Part shown: positions 30,082-40,721 of the stretch, in pieces
Layout of the letters: every line of letters begins with the position of its first letter
How positions within the stretch are numbered: the first letter of the stretch is position 1
NCBI GenBank assembly: GCA_023376005.1
Contig: CM042157.1
Coordinates: 53,702,012 to 53,766,011 of the forward strand
Source of the DNA: Doryteuthis pealeii
Taxonomy: Eukaryota; Mollusca; Cephalopoda; Myopsida; Loliginidae
Length of the DNA stretch: 64,000 bases
Direction: 5' to 3'
Translations under genes and position numbers: made by a program
The notes under the pieces: model-generated
Told to the model about the DNA's origin: nothing
Databases searched by the model: none
What the model saw: only the letters and a program-made list of their open reading frames with translations

Positions 30082-30083
30082 TC
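30001..30083. repeat. (CA)n(TA)n(GA)n compound microsatellite
   Basis: CA to 30,028, TA to 30,063, GA to 30,081. Confidence 0.95.
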
Positions 30084-30261
30084 AGTCATGTAAAAACTGT
30101 GAACATAAAATAACATTCTCTCAATAAGTCTAAAAGGTACATGTGAGGTCTGTCTGTTTGTCTGAAAATAACAGGAGAAAAAAACCATTACTAACTTAAT
30201 TACAAATCGACTTCATCGGCTTCAAAGATATCCTCACAACTGGAAATAGTTCTGGAAGTCT

Positions 30262-30745
30262 TCAACTGACACGGTTTATGTAACGAAATACAAACTCCTT
30301 ATGGGTTATTTAATGCCAAAATTTGATTCATTTGTAAATTTTTTATTATAATCATAACTATATATATTTTCAACATTCCATTAAAAGCATTTTTTTTAAA
30401 TTACCCTTTTTTATTTATCAATAATAATCCTTTATTTGCACACACTTATAAAATATCTATTATTCCTATCTAAAACAAATAATCTGCACATATTTATATG
30501 GCTTCAAGTATTCCTATCCAATACAACTAATTTTCACACAGTTATCTAGTTTCAAGTATCTTTTCCTATTTTATAATAATAATAATAATAATAATAATTT
30601 ATTTACACACAGTTGTATGATTTCAAGTATTCTTATCTAATACAAATAATTTATACATAATGATATGGTTTCAAATAACTATTCGTATCTAATAATAAAA
30701 ATCATTTGTTTGCATATAGTTATATGGCTTTCAAGTATATGAGAA
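30262..30745 (+). repeat. Family A element: variant head plus VNTR
   Basis: Head AACTCCTTATGGGTTATTTA, ATGCCAAAATTTGATTC; then about six VNTR units (TTTGCACACACTTATA, GGCTTCAAGTATTCCTATCC, AATACAACTAATTTTCACAC) with an (AAT)n inside. The body is missing. Confidence 0.75.
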
Positions 30746-31080
30746 GAGTGAAGAGTTACAAATAAAGAGATCAGGGAAATAAGAGGTAGGAGAGAGGGCT
30801 ATAGTACCACAGGTATATTCTTCTGGCAAAAAACTGGAACTGATTTGGTGCTGATTTTTGGCGCGCCCAGGATCTTGGGTCAAAATGCCATTCACAATTT
30901 AGTGGTTTAAATTTAATTCATCATCATCAAACGTCGAGCAGATCCAAGTTTTAATTTTTGTCGCATTTTCTGTTCGTGAAGTGATGATCAGTCAACCAGG
31001 GGTTTATTTCTCTCAGACATTAAAAAATGCCTTCTACTTATTAAAACATGTGCTTACCATGTTTTATTTTACCTACATTC
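30746..31080. other. Unassigned sequence
   Basis: No recognised feature. Confidence 0.4.
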
Positions 31081-31650
31081 ATGGTTCTATTTCTTTCTTT
31101 CTTTTTTACTTACATTCATGGTACACTTTTCTTTCTTTCAGCATTTCTTTTTTTTTACTTACATTCTTTATTTCTTTCAACCTAATCTTTTCCTTTCTTC
31201 TTTTCTTCGAATCTATTTCTTTTTCTTTTTTTCTTTTCTTCTTTCAGCCTAATTTCTTTCTTTCTTTTACTTTTATTCATAATGTCTTTGTAGTGAGCAT
31301 TCCTCCCCCCCCCTTCGTTTTAAAATGGACTACCATTGCTTCTAAATAAATCCCATATATATGAACTATCCATATGCTGAATAAAGGTCTCTTTGATTGG
31401 TGTTTTTTCATTACATTTCATTACACTCCTTTCTCTCTTTCTTTCTTTCTAATCTCTTTTTTTCTTTCTTTTACCTACATTCTTTTTTCTTTCTTTCTCC
31501 CAACCTAATCACTTTCTTTCCTTCTTTCTCTTTACTCTCTTCTTTCTTTACCGACATTCACGATAATCTTTTTCTTTCTTTTTATCTATTTATTTCATAG
31601 TACTCTTTTTTTCTTTCTTACAATCTTTTTCTTTCCAAAAAGCCTTCTTT
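31081..31650. repeat. Polypyrimidine (TTTC/TTTCTTTC) tract
   Basis: Plus strand rich in TTTCTTTCTT with recurrent TTACATTCATGG / TTACCTACATTC spacers, possibly a decayed tandem. F/S-rich frames are compositional. Confidence 0.8.
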
Positions 31651-31944
31651 CAATAAAAACATTTGGTTTAGGTGGAATTTTATCTCCATAATCCACTTTG
31701 AACTGGTTTCGATCGTATTGTCTTGAACTTTGACACTGAATTTGATCCGTGAACGTTACTCGATACTCTTTGGTTTCATTCCCATTACTCACTGTACCAA
31801 AGATTCTTGTAATAATCCAATATTATTTAGCTGAACATGAATTCTCAAAAGTAAACATGAACTGAATGTTTGTACATTGATCAGTTGATCTTCAATCAGG
31901 GTTGCCAACCTGAAAAAAGTCTTATTACTTTATAAACAGAACTC
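31651..31944. other. Unassigned sequence
   Basis: No recognised repeat; short minus-strand frame without known domain. Confidence 0.4.
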
Positions 31945-32376
31945 CTCGTATATGTTATATATCTGGTCTGTATAGCTTCTTTATCAAAGTTTAGTATATC
32001 AGTCGAAATGGTTACCAGGATGTAGTCACAGCTTCAGGATAACTCCTCCTTGGGGGTGGGGGTATCTGTTGAGAGTTTTGTAATATTAGTGTCCAGTTAT
32101 AAATATGTCGAAGAATGATAATGGCGTGGCTGTCTCCTAACCCAGGTGTCTCGCTTAATGAATAGCCTTCATCAAATATTAATATTCGAATGTAGTTTGT
32201 CACATAGTAACACTATCATACACAATCACACCATAAGGTATAAATATAAACACTAACACATTAACAGACATAAAATGTTTTTCTAAAATAAAAGGAATAT
32301 ACTATTATGGACAGATTATCGATCATATAGAAATCTGATCTCTCTGATAAAATAAAACGGAAATTCTTCCAATCTG
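31945..32376 (-). repeat. Family G repeat, 3' two-thirds
   Basis: Reverse of 22,700-23,042: TGGTTACCAGGATGTAGTCA, GAAGAATGATAATGGCGTGG, CTGTCTCCTAACCCAGG, CATAGTAACACTATCATACA, CTGATCTCTCTGATAAAATA, AAACGGAAATTCTTCC. Confidence 0.75.
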
Positions 32377-32545
32377 CACCACTTGGACATTAACGAAACC
32401 CCCCGGAGAACAAAAAAACTAGATCGGGACTACCCCCACAAGGATGCTGCGTTCTGTCTTGGACGAATCCTGTAAGCAGCATCCCACAAAGCAGCAGCAG
32501 TACGGCTACTTACCCACCCCTACATAACACAAATCATCCAGCTCC
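32377..32545 (+). pseudogene. LINE RT C-terminal fragment
   Basis: Reads CTTWTLTK, then after damage DYPHKDAAF-like; in frame TRMLRSVLDESCKQHPTKQQ and YGYLPT. Same peptide family as the piece at 3,006-3,110. Short, frame-damaged, between a family G and a family C copy. Confidence 0.7.
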
Positions 32546-32549
32546 TCTG

Positions 32550-32775
32550 AACGAGCAGGATGTGACACAAGATTTATTTTTAAACGGAGTTTAACATGTT
32601 TGAATTCAGAGTTTTCATTCACATAGACCAGTTGCCGCACTATTTACCCATAGCTTAATGGGGAATAGTCGTATGCACACCTTTCCCGTGGATATTAGCT
32701 CTATGTGAAATGCTACCAGCATCGTCTAAGATTTGATCTTGTGTCCCCGTATCCACGTCCTACGATGATAACCAT
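32550..32775 (-). repeat. Family C SINE
   Basis: Reverse: GAGCAGGATGTGACACAAGA, AAACGGAGTTTAACATG, GACCAGTTGCC, TAGCTTAATGGGGAATAGTC, TATGTGAAATGCTACCAGC, AAGATTTGATCTTGTG. Confidence 0.8.
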
Positions 32776-32833
32776 TGTTGGCAGACCAGTTATATGTGGA
32801 CACTGAATGCCGAGTTGAGGACCTACCAGGAAC

Positions 32834-32835
<2 letters not shown>
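32776..32835 (-). repeat. Family J short repeat
   Basis: TTGGCAGACCAGTTATATGT, GGACACTGAATGCCGAGTTG, AGGACCTACC is the reverse of part of 58,870-58,945. Confidence 0.65.

Positions 32836-32883
<48 letters not shown>
32836..32883. repeat. (GA)n microsatellite
   Basis: About 24 GA units. Confidence 0.95.
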
Positions 32884-32887
<4 letters not shown>

Positions 32888-33119
32888 TATTTAAAAAAAT
32901 ATTTGTTCGTTATTTTGTTAATATTTCAATATCTATTTAGATTATCATCAAAATAATAAAAATTAAGAGTAATCATGAAAATCCCGTTTCCTATAAATTT
33001 TTGTTTTTAAAAATTTTACTATTTAAATTTACAAAGAAAACAAATTCACAAAAGAACGTAAAACACACACACATACACACATGATAATCGCATTCTCTTT
33101 ACAGATCACTATTGTCTCA

Positions 33120-33570
33120 CACAATCCTACTATCCCACCACCAGAACCCGCGCTATCAGGACCCCTCAAGTGTCTTATCAGTTCCTCTGCAGATCCACAA
33201 AGTATGATGCAAATGTGGTATAGGAAGGACATATTTCACACTGGATCGATTGGATTTTTCACAACCATATGTTTCTTGAGATCAGAAGCCGACTTACAAA
33301 CTTTGTAACAGATTGTAAAAGTCACAATTTTTATTCCTAGAGTGTGCATAGATTGTCTCGGGTGTGATTTCCGGTGATTGGCCTTAGACCAGCATACTAA
33401 AGCACCATCAATCCAATCATTTGGTAAAGGATATTCATTCCCGCATTCAGTGATGAGATCAAACAGAGCCTGTTTTAATATTTTCACTTTTCACTTTCAA
33501 CAGTTCAACCGGGATACCATCTAATCTAGGTGCCCTACTTGTGTTAATTTGTTTCATTGTCATTTTAGAA
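33120..33570 (-). pseudogene. APE-type LINE remnant with internal deletion
   Basis: Minus strand: TKQINTSRAPRLDGIPVELL (about 33,555-33,490; RT box 1-2), continuing NIKTGSV/KQALFDLITECGNEYPLPND and WIDGALVC, then a jump to a C-terminal zinc-finger-like CYKVCKSASDLKKHMV (about 33,310-33,255) and CEICPSYTTF. The catalytic palm is absent. The frame is open over 33,487-33,236 but starts and ends inside the domain. Confidence 0.7.
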
Positions 33571-33579
33571 CCACACACA

Positions 33580-33779
33580 CACACACCTGCAAACACACAG
33601 ATATTACAAATTAACTATCTCTGTGACTCCCACCAGAGGAATAGACAAGAAGGAGGATGATGTATATATATGTATACATAAAAAAGAATGTTAAATGTTA
33701 GGATACATAACAAAAAACAAAGAAAAATCGTAGAATCTAATGCAATCTCAATTCTTAATACTTTAATTTTATTTATAAC
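33580..33779. other. Unassigned sequence
   Basis: Nothing recognised; short CA runs. Confidence 0.4.
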
Positions 33780-34020
33780 TAAATAATTACTAGATAAATT
33801 TTACACACATATACACATACACGCAGACATCACGTAGTAAGAATTTTGTAAAAAATTTCATCACGTAGTAAAAATATTGTAATTACTAAATAAATTTATT
33901 AATCTAATAATAATAATAATGTAATAATTACTTAATAAATTTCACACACACAAATCACATAGTTAAAATGTTGTTAAAATTTTCATCGCGGTGTAAACAA
34001 TATTGTAATTACTAAATAAA

Positions 34021-34072
<52 letters not shown>

Positions 34073-34215
34073 GCACGCGCGCACGCACGCACGCACACAC
34101 ACTTTTCACATAGTAAAAATATTGTAAAGAATTTCATCACACAGTGAAAAAATATTGTAATTACAAAATAAATTTAATAATATTTTAATAATAATGTAAT
34201 AATTACTAATAAATT

Positions 34216-34255
<40 letters not shown>

Positions 34256-34360
34256 TCATCACAGTTAAAATATTGTAAAAAAAAATTCATTACTTACTAA
34301 TAATATTGTAACAAAATAACATTGTAAAAAATATAATTAAAATTAAATAAACTAAATAAA

Positions 34361-34391
<31 letters not shown>

Positions 34392-34467
34392 TTTATCAAC
34401 GTAGTATAAAAAAAAAAGATGGATGCCGTTATTTCAATTAAATAGGGTATATATTTTTCTATTAATA

Positions 34468-34513
<46 letters not shown>

Positions 34514-34520
34514 TTTACCT
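33780..34520. repeat. (CA)n arrays punctuated by recurring AT-rich unit
   Basis: Five CA arrays (near 33,805, 34,034-34,100, 34,213-34,250, 34,364-34,392, 34,470-34,512) alternate with an AT-rich unit: CACATAGTAAAAATATTGTA, AAGAATTTCATCAC, AATATTGTAATTACTAAAT, AAATTT, again CACACA. Some units hold the AAAATATTGTAA half twice. This is a compound satellite of ~150-180 bp period. Confidence 0.85.
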
Positions 34521-34599
34521 AGCATAAACGAGTAAACCGTTACGGTGTTTTTAAAAATCTAAAGTTTGTCAACAATTTTAAATAGATTTTTTCTCTCTT

Positions 34600-34850
34600 A
34601 CATTTCAAGATCGACAAAAAAAGTTGCCTAACACACAGAGACAGAGGCTCGCAGACTTCTTATTTTCAGTAATAATTTATTTTTCCCCAAACTAACGAAA
34701 GCCCTGATGAAGGCCTATCGAAACAGACCGAAACACTGCATCGTAGGCGAAATAAACATTATTCGTTTATAAACTTGTGTTTTTTTCAATTTTTTACAAT
34801 ATTACATACTGTCGGATTCACTTCATTTCTTCTTCACATATACATATATA
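34600..34850 (+). repeat. Family X repeat, copy 2
   Basis: GGCTCGCAGACTTCTTATTT, AACTAACGAAAGCCCTGATG, AAGGCCTATCGAAACAGACC, GAAACACTGCATCG, AAACTTGTGTTTTTTTCAAT, TACTGTCGGATTCACTTC. The CTGATGA-hairpin-GAAAC motif (34,698-34,748) corresponds to the hammerhead candidate at 7,173-7,224, but its helices are decayed. Confidence 0.7.
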
Positions 34851-34996
34851 TCTGTGTGTGTGTGTACATAGATATATTCATATACGGACACAGAATGTGG
34901 TTAATCAAAGCCTGAAGAAGTTACCATAATGTAATTTTATTAATGTAAAATGAAAAAAATATTTTAAAAACATAACCCATTTTGCGGACCTTCTTT

Positions 34997-35001
<5 letters not shown>

Positions 35002-35044
<43 letters not shown>

Positions 35045-35045
35045 G
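35002..35045. repeat. (TA)n microsatellite
   Basis: TA run of about 40 bp. Confidence 0.95.
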
Positions 35046-35254
35046 AGAGAGTTATTCAATACATTAGGTGAATTGTTCAATATAATGAATCATATTTCAC
35101 CAACGAAAATAATTGCTTTAGTTTTTAATATAATTTTATTCTTTGAAAACATCTTTTTCCCATCGAAGAACAATCTATTGTATTCATTTAACAAATCTTT
35201 AACCATTTTTTCACGGTACTCTTCACTCCATCATTTATAGAAAACTTTGTTCTG

Positions 35255-35400
35255 AGGAGTTCCTATGGTTTAGTTTCTAACGGGCTACATCGTAGTGAGT
35301 TTGAACTCAAGTCATACTATTACGTTCACTTTCAGATTGATAATCTTGGGAAAGGTATGCACCTTTTCATCCTACGTCCATGGGTTAAATAATAACACCG
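35255..35400 (+). repeat. Diverged family C SINE, 5' part
   Basis: TATGGTTTAGTTTCTAACGG, GTGAGTTTGAACTCAAGTC, TTGGGAAAGGTATGCACC, CCATGGGTTAAATAAT; clearly decayed. Confidence 0.5.
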
Positions 35401-35689
35401 TTATTTTTCTAGAAGAATGGTTTTGACATTAAATACCCCACGAAGTTTGATTTTCCATTAAACAAAGAAACCAAGCCATGATTATAAAATTTGCATTCTT
35501 CTAGGAGATTATTTCGACTTTATTTAGCTTATTTGTAAACATTTTGTTTCTGAAATATGATTCTCCATACACGTCACACATATTTCTGGTTTGCATTTCT
35601 TGGCCACTATGCAAATAAAACATTGAGCATATGATTATCGGCACTACTACTATGTTAATTAGTTGAAGTACAACATAAAAGTTATTGTT

Positions 35690-35905
35690 GTAGGAAATGG
35701 AATCAATGATCCGAGTTCAAATCCCATTCGTGAGTGTTTCACTTTGCACCAATATCATTGAAAAAGTCATGGATCGATCTGTTTTCCCATCCCATGTATG
35801 GGTAAATTGTCGAGTAGATTGGGTATTTGAGGCTTTGCTAAAAGCATCAAGTCTCAGAGCAGGAAAACTGTGAATTCCCCCTAATCATGGTGGACGGGCT
35901 GGGTA
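35690..35905 (+). repeat. Family C SINE
   Basis: GATCCGAGTTCAAATCCC (B-box), TTTCACTTTGCACCAATATC, CCCATGTATGGGTAAATTG, CAGGAAAACTGTGAATTCC, GACGGGCTGGGTAAATAG. Confidence 0.7.
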
Positions 35906-36039
35906 AATAGATATATATTTCCACAAAGTCGGCACCGAGATTAGAGCAAATGTCTGATCGGTGCACGAATTCGTAAATACTCTCCTCTATGAACGTGGAG
36001 TCAATGTTGTGTTCTTTTGCTGACACTATTGTGGCCATC

Positions 36040-36057
36040 AAATACACACACACACAT

Positions 36058-36131
<74 letters not shown>

Positions 36132-36132
36132 G
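36040..36132. repeat. (CA)n(TA)n compound microsatellite
   Basis: CA to 36,074, then about 28 TA units. Confidence 0.95.
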
Positions 36133-36139
36133 CTCAAGA

Positions 36140-36405
36140 TGCATTGTAGGTGCTCGTGGTATAAAGGTTATAGAAAATAGACACTGTTACCTGTGTTCAA
36201 ATCCTGGACTAAGCTGTTTGCATTTCACATAGTGTTAATACCATTTATTCTCCCCCCAGCTATGTGTTATTAGTAGAGCAGACTGAGTCTTTAATCTCGA
36301 TTTGGCAACCAGAAGAAAACTTCTGAATTCAAACCTGTTAAACTCCGTTTAAAAATTGACCTTGTGCCACAACCTACTCATACAGATGTGTTGCGTATAT
36401 ATATA
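36140..36405 (+). repeat. Family C SINE, full length
   Basis: CTCGTGGTATAAAGGTTATA (A-box-like), TGTGTTCAAATCCTGGACTA (B-box), CATTTCACATAGTGTTAATA, CCCCAGCTATGTG, TTAAACTCCGTTTAAAAATT, CTTGTGCCACAACCTACTC, ending GCGTATATATATATA. Confidence 0.8.
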
Positions 36406-36757
36406 TATATGAGTTTTCTATTTTAAATTATTTTTGTTATTTTTTCCAATGTTTGTGAGAACGCCAACTGGGAGGGAGTATGAAATAATGTTATATGATT
36501 TCTTGTTGAGGCATTATGTTGAATCCTTATAAACATTTTACTGATATTTTTCTGTGTTTTCAAACCGAATAAGCGAGTTTCCAAGAAAGTTGTTGATTCT
36601 TACCCTTGGCTAAAGAAGACGATTTGGAAAAACTCTTATCACTAATCTGTGTCGGTTAGAGCGAGCAATGAAAAGAAATAAATTCTTTTAGATCCTCAAA
36701 ACATTGTCTATCATTTCAATTTTCGAGTCACCAATTTAATCATACTGTTAGGTAAGA

Positions 36758-36762
<5 letters not shown>
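36406..36762. other. Unassigned AT-rich sequence
   Basis: No feature recognised. Confidence 0.4.
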
Positions 36763-36827
<65 letters not shown>

Positions 36828-36831
36828 TTGT
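36763..36831. repeat. (TA)n(TG)n compound microsatellite
   Basis: TA to 36,803, TG to 36,829. Confidence 0.95.
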
Positions 36832-37049
36832 GTAAATGAAAAAGAAAAAAAACCCGGAGGAGTTCCAATACTGACTACGTCGGAAAAAAATAAACCAAAT
36901 GAGTCGCAATAGTAACAAATATTAAAAAGCGCTGAAAACACACGTCGAGCCGGTTGAGAGAACTGAATCAGTAACAGAAATTAAGTTATAAAATTCAATA
37001 TAAAAAGGAAAAAGTGTTGATCTTATAATTGACTAACATTTTTTTCATG

Positions 37050-37050
<1 letters not shown>

Positions 37051-37085
<35 letters not shown>

Positions 37086-37140
37086 TCTCTCTCTCCCTCC
37101 CTCTTATATATTATATATATATATATTGTGTGTGTGTGTA
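37051..37140. repeat. (CT)n, (TA)n and (TG)n runs
   Basis: CT run 37,051-37,100, TA 37,104-37,127, TG 37,128-37,140. Confidence 0.9.
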
Positions 37141-37167
37141 AGTAAAGAAGATGGAAATAAATCCGAC

Positions 37168-37237
37168 ACATGTTGAGAAGATAAATAAAAAAAATATTAT
37201 ATATTTATATATTTTTTTATTTATCTTCTCAACATGT
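37168..37237. repeat. Near-perfect 70-bp palindrome
   Basis: Arms of 27-28 bp (ACATGTTGAGAAGATAAATA then A-run; mirrored as T-run then TATTTATCTTCTCAACATGT) differ only by one A in the run. The ~15-nt centre is itself AT-palindromic. The sequence before it (GGAAATAAATCCGACA) is the reverse of the family X 3' end. Confidence 0.9.
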
Positions 37238-37259
37238 ATAGATGAAATTTATCATATGC

Positions 37260-37715
37260 CGACACGTGTTTTGACGGGAATTTGTTTACATATACTGCAT
37301 TCCAAATAAAAAATATTTTAAAAGTAAAATAAAACAATAATAGAAAACCATATGTAAACATGTCATCATCTTCAGAGCAGAATGTTTTGATTAAAAAAAG
37401 AAAAAAGAAAAAAAAAAGAGAAAAAGAAAAACGGGTGATACAAGAAATTCGAAAATGATCATGTAGTAAAATGGAATGTTTTTAAAAAGATTTTAAAGCA
37501 TTTCTTGATTGAAAAATAATATGGAATTATTTTTAACCGTTCACGTTATGAACCTCGTAAAGAAAGCTTTTCAATATTTGAAACTGAGAAGTATAAAAAA
37601 ATGTTGAATAATAATGGGCCTAGTTGTTATGTATTTCAGTGAAAAAAATTTTTTAGTTTGAAATAAATTTTGTGTCTTTATTGATTTAAATGTATTGTGA
37701 CTAATTCAGAATTTG
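37260..37715. other. Unassigned AT-rich sequence downstream of PLE fragment
   Basis: Contains a polyA/G run (37,395-37,432). May belong to the PLE 3' region, but no peptide is recognisable. Confidence 0.4.
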
Positions 37716-37716
37716 T

Positions 37717-37986
37717 TTACATTTTTACGTTATTAAAGTGGGTAGGATTATAGGTGTTTGTATCATTGAGTAGGTCTATTATTTTGTTGTGGTAATTTAA
37801 GGTGTCTAAGATGATGACTCCCTCACCTCCGTCAGGGGATGCTACACTGATGTTGCTGTCCTTGGCCAAGTTGGTAGGGCCGAAATATGTCTTCTTGGTG
37901 CATTTTGATGCGAGGTGGTTAGTGGTGGATGCAATCAAGCCATGTATGAAACCTCTGTCAAAGTCTGAATCATGCTCATATGGCAT
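37717..37986 (-). pseudogene. Penelope-like element, N-terminal RT fragment
   Basis: Open frame of 89 codons: FDRGFIHGLIASTTNHLASK, KDSNISVASPDGGEGVIILD, TLNYHNKIIDLLNDTNTY. The DGGEGVIILD stretch corresponds to the ADKGGGVVIMD motif near the start of Penelope RTs, followed by the usual Y...(L)NDT.TY. No RT catalytic part follows in frame. Moderate confidence from the motif alone. Confidence 0.6.
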
Positions 37987-38189
37987 GTAAAAAAAGGGAC
38001 CGGCTACGAGAAATGTAAGTTTTAACTTGGTTAAAGTCCAAATATCACATCTAAATTAGTATTAGTATTGGAGGGAGAGGATAGATAGTAATCGTGGATA
38101 CATATTTTAGGACTTTGTATAATAAAATTCATTTTTGAATAGAAAATAAGGCATATCAAATTATTAAGAATTAAGTATGGAACAAAGGT

Positions 38190-38405
38190 GGGGGATTATA
38201 GAGAAACACCCAAGTACATGGCGACCACTCAAAGATTAATTCCTATTTATTGCACTAAAATATTATTCAGACAGAATTTTCACAGAAATTTCTAAAAAAA
38301 CAAACAAGAAAAAGGAGGGGGTTATAGAGATGTACCCAAGCACATTGCGACAACTCAAAGAATAATTTCTGCATATTGTACTGAAATATCATTTAGAAAA
38401 CTGAT
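38190..38405 (+). repeat. ~85-bp imperfect direct repeat
   Basis: TTATAGAGAAACACCCAAGT, ACATGGCGACCACTCAAAGA (38,195-) recurs as TTATAGAGATGTACCCAAGC, ACATTGCGACAACTCAAAGA (38,319-), 120 bp apart; both continue with ATTGYACTRAAATATYATT. Confidence 0.75.
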
Positions 38406-38457
38406 ACTTTTTAAAAGATTCCCCCAACAGAAGTAATAACAACATTAATGAAAAACA

Positions 38458-38459
<2 letters not shown>

Positions 38460-38511
<52 letters not shown>
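38460..38511. repeat. (TA)n microsatellite
   Basis: About 26 TA units. Confidence 0.95.
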
Positions 38512-38512
<1 letters not shown>

Positions 38513-38581
38513 CAATAATAATGATATTATGGATATTAACTCATAACTATAAGTTTCATACTTACGCAATCTTCAGATGAG

Positions 38582-38582
<1 letters not shown>

Positions 38583-38631
<49 letters not shown>

Positions 38632-38760
38632 CTTTTAGAAGGTACTACTTTAGATAAGTACTATACCATGGTTCAAAATAATAAGATGAAGATGCTCTCA
38701 GATTGGTTTAAAATACTTTATTGAACTTGAATATACCCCCTCTCTCTCTCTCTATCTATC

Positions 38761-38797
<37 letters not shown>

Positions 38798-38820
38798 GAT
38801 GTACTACCTAAACAGATATT
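38583..38820 (+). repeat. (TA)n-unit-(TC)n cassette, copy 1
   Basis: TA run to 38,631; unit AGTACTACTTTAGATAAGTA-like..GGTTCAAAATAATAAGATGA, TTTAAAATACTTTATTGAAC, TTGAA; then TC run 38,738-38,793. The same order occurs at 39,279-39,515. Confidence 0.75.
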
Positions 38821-39043
38821 TTTGAATCCAAATTCTCAATGTAAGGGAGGTAATTATGAAATGGTCATTAAAATCCTTCCTGAATAGAAGCACCAATATC
38901 ATCATGGACAGATGTTAACTACAAAATGCTAATTAGAATCGTTTCCCCACCTCATAAATAGAGACATCAGTATCATCATAGATCACTGATACAACGAGAA
39001 ATCAACGTCTTCACGCGTCATCTGTCATATGTATATATATAAG
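38821..39043. other. Unassigned sequence
   Basis: Two short internal similarities (ATCATCATGGACAGATG / ATCATCATAGATCACTG); otherwise nothing recognised. Confidence 0.4.
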
Positions 39044-39273
39044 AGCCGGGTTAGCTCAGTCGGTAGAGCGTTCGGTTCCTAGTTCGATTCCGGTCCTCGC
39101 CAACTCAGCCTATGAGTAGCACAGGGATCTGTGCGGTAAAGTAAGGAGCTGATGGTAGGTATGGCGCTCCACCTCAGATGCCAAAACAATCTTCTTGGTC
39201 TAGCGCTAGTGAAAAGGGGATAGACTCCCTCACTGATTGGCTGATACCGACTTTAGGCCGCCCCGACGACTTT

Positions 39274-39280
<7 letters not shown>
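39044..39280 (+). repeat. Family D tRNA-derived SINE, full length
   Basis: Head GGGTTAGCTCAGTCGGTAGA matches a canonical tRNA A-box region and GTTCGATTCCGG a B-box, but the anticodon arm is missing, so it is SINE head rather than a tRNA. Body: GATCTGTGCGGTAAAGTAAG, GGTATGGCGCTCCACC, TCTAGCGCTAGTGAAAAGGG, CTGATACCGACTTTAGGCC, 3' end GCCCCGACGACTTTACTTTA running into (TA)n. Confidence 0.9.
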
Positions 39281-39319
<39 letters not shown>

Positions 39320-39454
39320 GTGTGTTTCAAGTTGAGTACTTTAGACAGGTACTATTAATAACTACATTTTGGCCCAAAACAATAAAATTATGCTTCTCTC
39401 GGACTGAATTCAAATACTTTATTATACTTGAAAGTTTTCTTTCACTCTCTCTTT

Positions 39455-39525
<71 letters not shown>

Positions 39526-39545
39526 TGCACTGCACTGCACTACCT
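39279..39545 (+). repeat. (TA)n-unit-(TC)n cassette, copy 2
   Basis: TA run to 39,315; unit AGTTGAGTACTTTAGACAGG, TACTATTAATAACTACATTT, GAATTCAAATACTTTATTAT, ACTTGAA; TC run 39,455-39,513; then CACACA and (CTGCA)n. Confidence 0.8.
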
Positions 39546-39633
39546 AGAACGTCATGGAGTTTGACCATTCCTCTGTTATCTAGTCTCCAGGGTATCCTTT
39601 GAAGTAATTCACATCGGTTGAAAATCACACGGA

Positions 39634-39636
<3 letters not shown>

Positions 39637-39685
<49 letters not shown>

Positions 39686-39760
39686 CTTTTAATTTGTTTT
39701 TATTGTCTGTTTAACACGTATATGTGTGAGTGTTAAAACAAACGATAAAAAGGAATTAAA
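39637..39760. repeat. (TA)n followed by ~22-bp imperfect hairpin
   Basis: TA run 39,637-39,683. Then TTTTTATTGTCTGTTTAACAC pairs imperfectly with GTGTTAAAACAAACGATAAA across a ~12-nt loop. Confidence 0.7.
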
Positions 39761-40721
39761 ACAGGATTTCTACACAAACACCTACTTCGTGTTACTGTCA
39801 GTTTCGTGTATTTTCAATCATCAGATTACAAAAATTTACAGTTACACAATTCGAATTCACTTCCTATTAATATGATACTAACAACAATCCTGTCATTTCT
39901 CCATCAATAAGTATAAACAATCCATTATTTGATGATTTGTTTTTGGACGCCTCTCTATTCGGTTACTTTTATGGTTAAGCCTTATTATAAACCACCTTTA
40001 TATAACAGTAACTGTGAGTTCTTTAAGCGAGAATAAAATAAGTCAACTCTCTCTAAGAACTGAATTTTATATTAAAAAAAAAAATTAGCGCCTGTCGAGA
40101 TATGTATATGTGTGCGTATGTCAAGTATTTGCGTGTGTTGATGACCGGAAATGAAACAGCTTTATTGATGAAGTCACAATAGTTAGGTCGAGAACTTTTC
40201 AACACTCCTTCGTACTCAGTGTTTTCTAATGAACAGCACCTGATCATATAAATGCCGTATTACTCACAGGCATGTGCACCAACTGCAAGAAAAAGAACAG
40301 AAAAGAAAAGAACACATAACTAAAAAAAAACAAACAACCTGTAAAGAGCAAAATGTGACGCCTTTGTTATTTAATAATCTTATTCTTTAAGGGACCTGAA
40401 CACTGTAAGCAATTAAACAAAACAAAAAGGGCTCACCTGGACAAATTACTTAGTAAAACTAATTACTCAGTATTGAGTCCCCAATTATCAACCTAAAACT
40501 AAATTAAGATCGTTAAACACTAAGTGCAGATGATAGCGAGGCTTTTAAAATAATAATAATGCTGACGGCGGGGACGATGTATTTTCCCGGTTATTTTGGG
40601 GGCCTTATTTATACCGACTAAATTCTCTCTGATGGTAGAATCTGAAGGAAAACGCTGACGTGACTGTATCATCAAAAAAGGGTGACTTTTCTAATTTGTT
40701 TCCAAAAATGCTGTACACAAG
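39761..40721. other. Unassigned AT-rich sequence
   Basis: Nothing recognised in nearly 1 kb; the short frame at 40,053-40,247 (minus) has no known domain. Confidence 0.4.

Noticed and set aside
33780..34520. CRISPR-like array (repeat-spacer alternation)
   Set aside because: The constant part is a CA microsatellite and the spacers are homologous to each other; eukaryotic context.
39044..39100. Possible genuine tRNA gene
   Set aside because: A- and B-boxes are present, but only ~55 nt separate head and end, with no complete cloverleaf; the body matches the 28.2-kb SINE.
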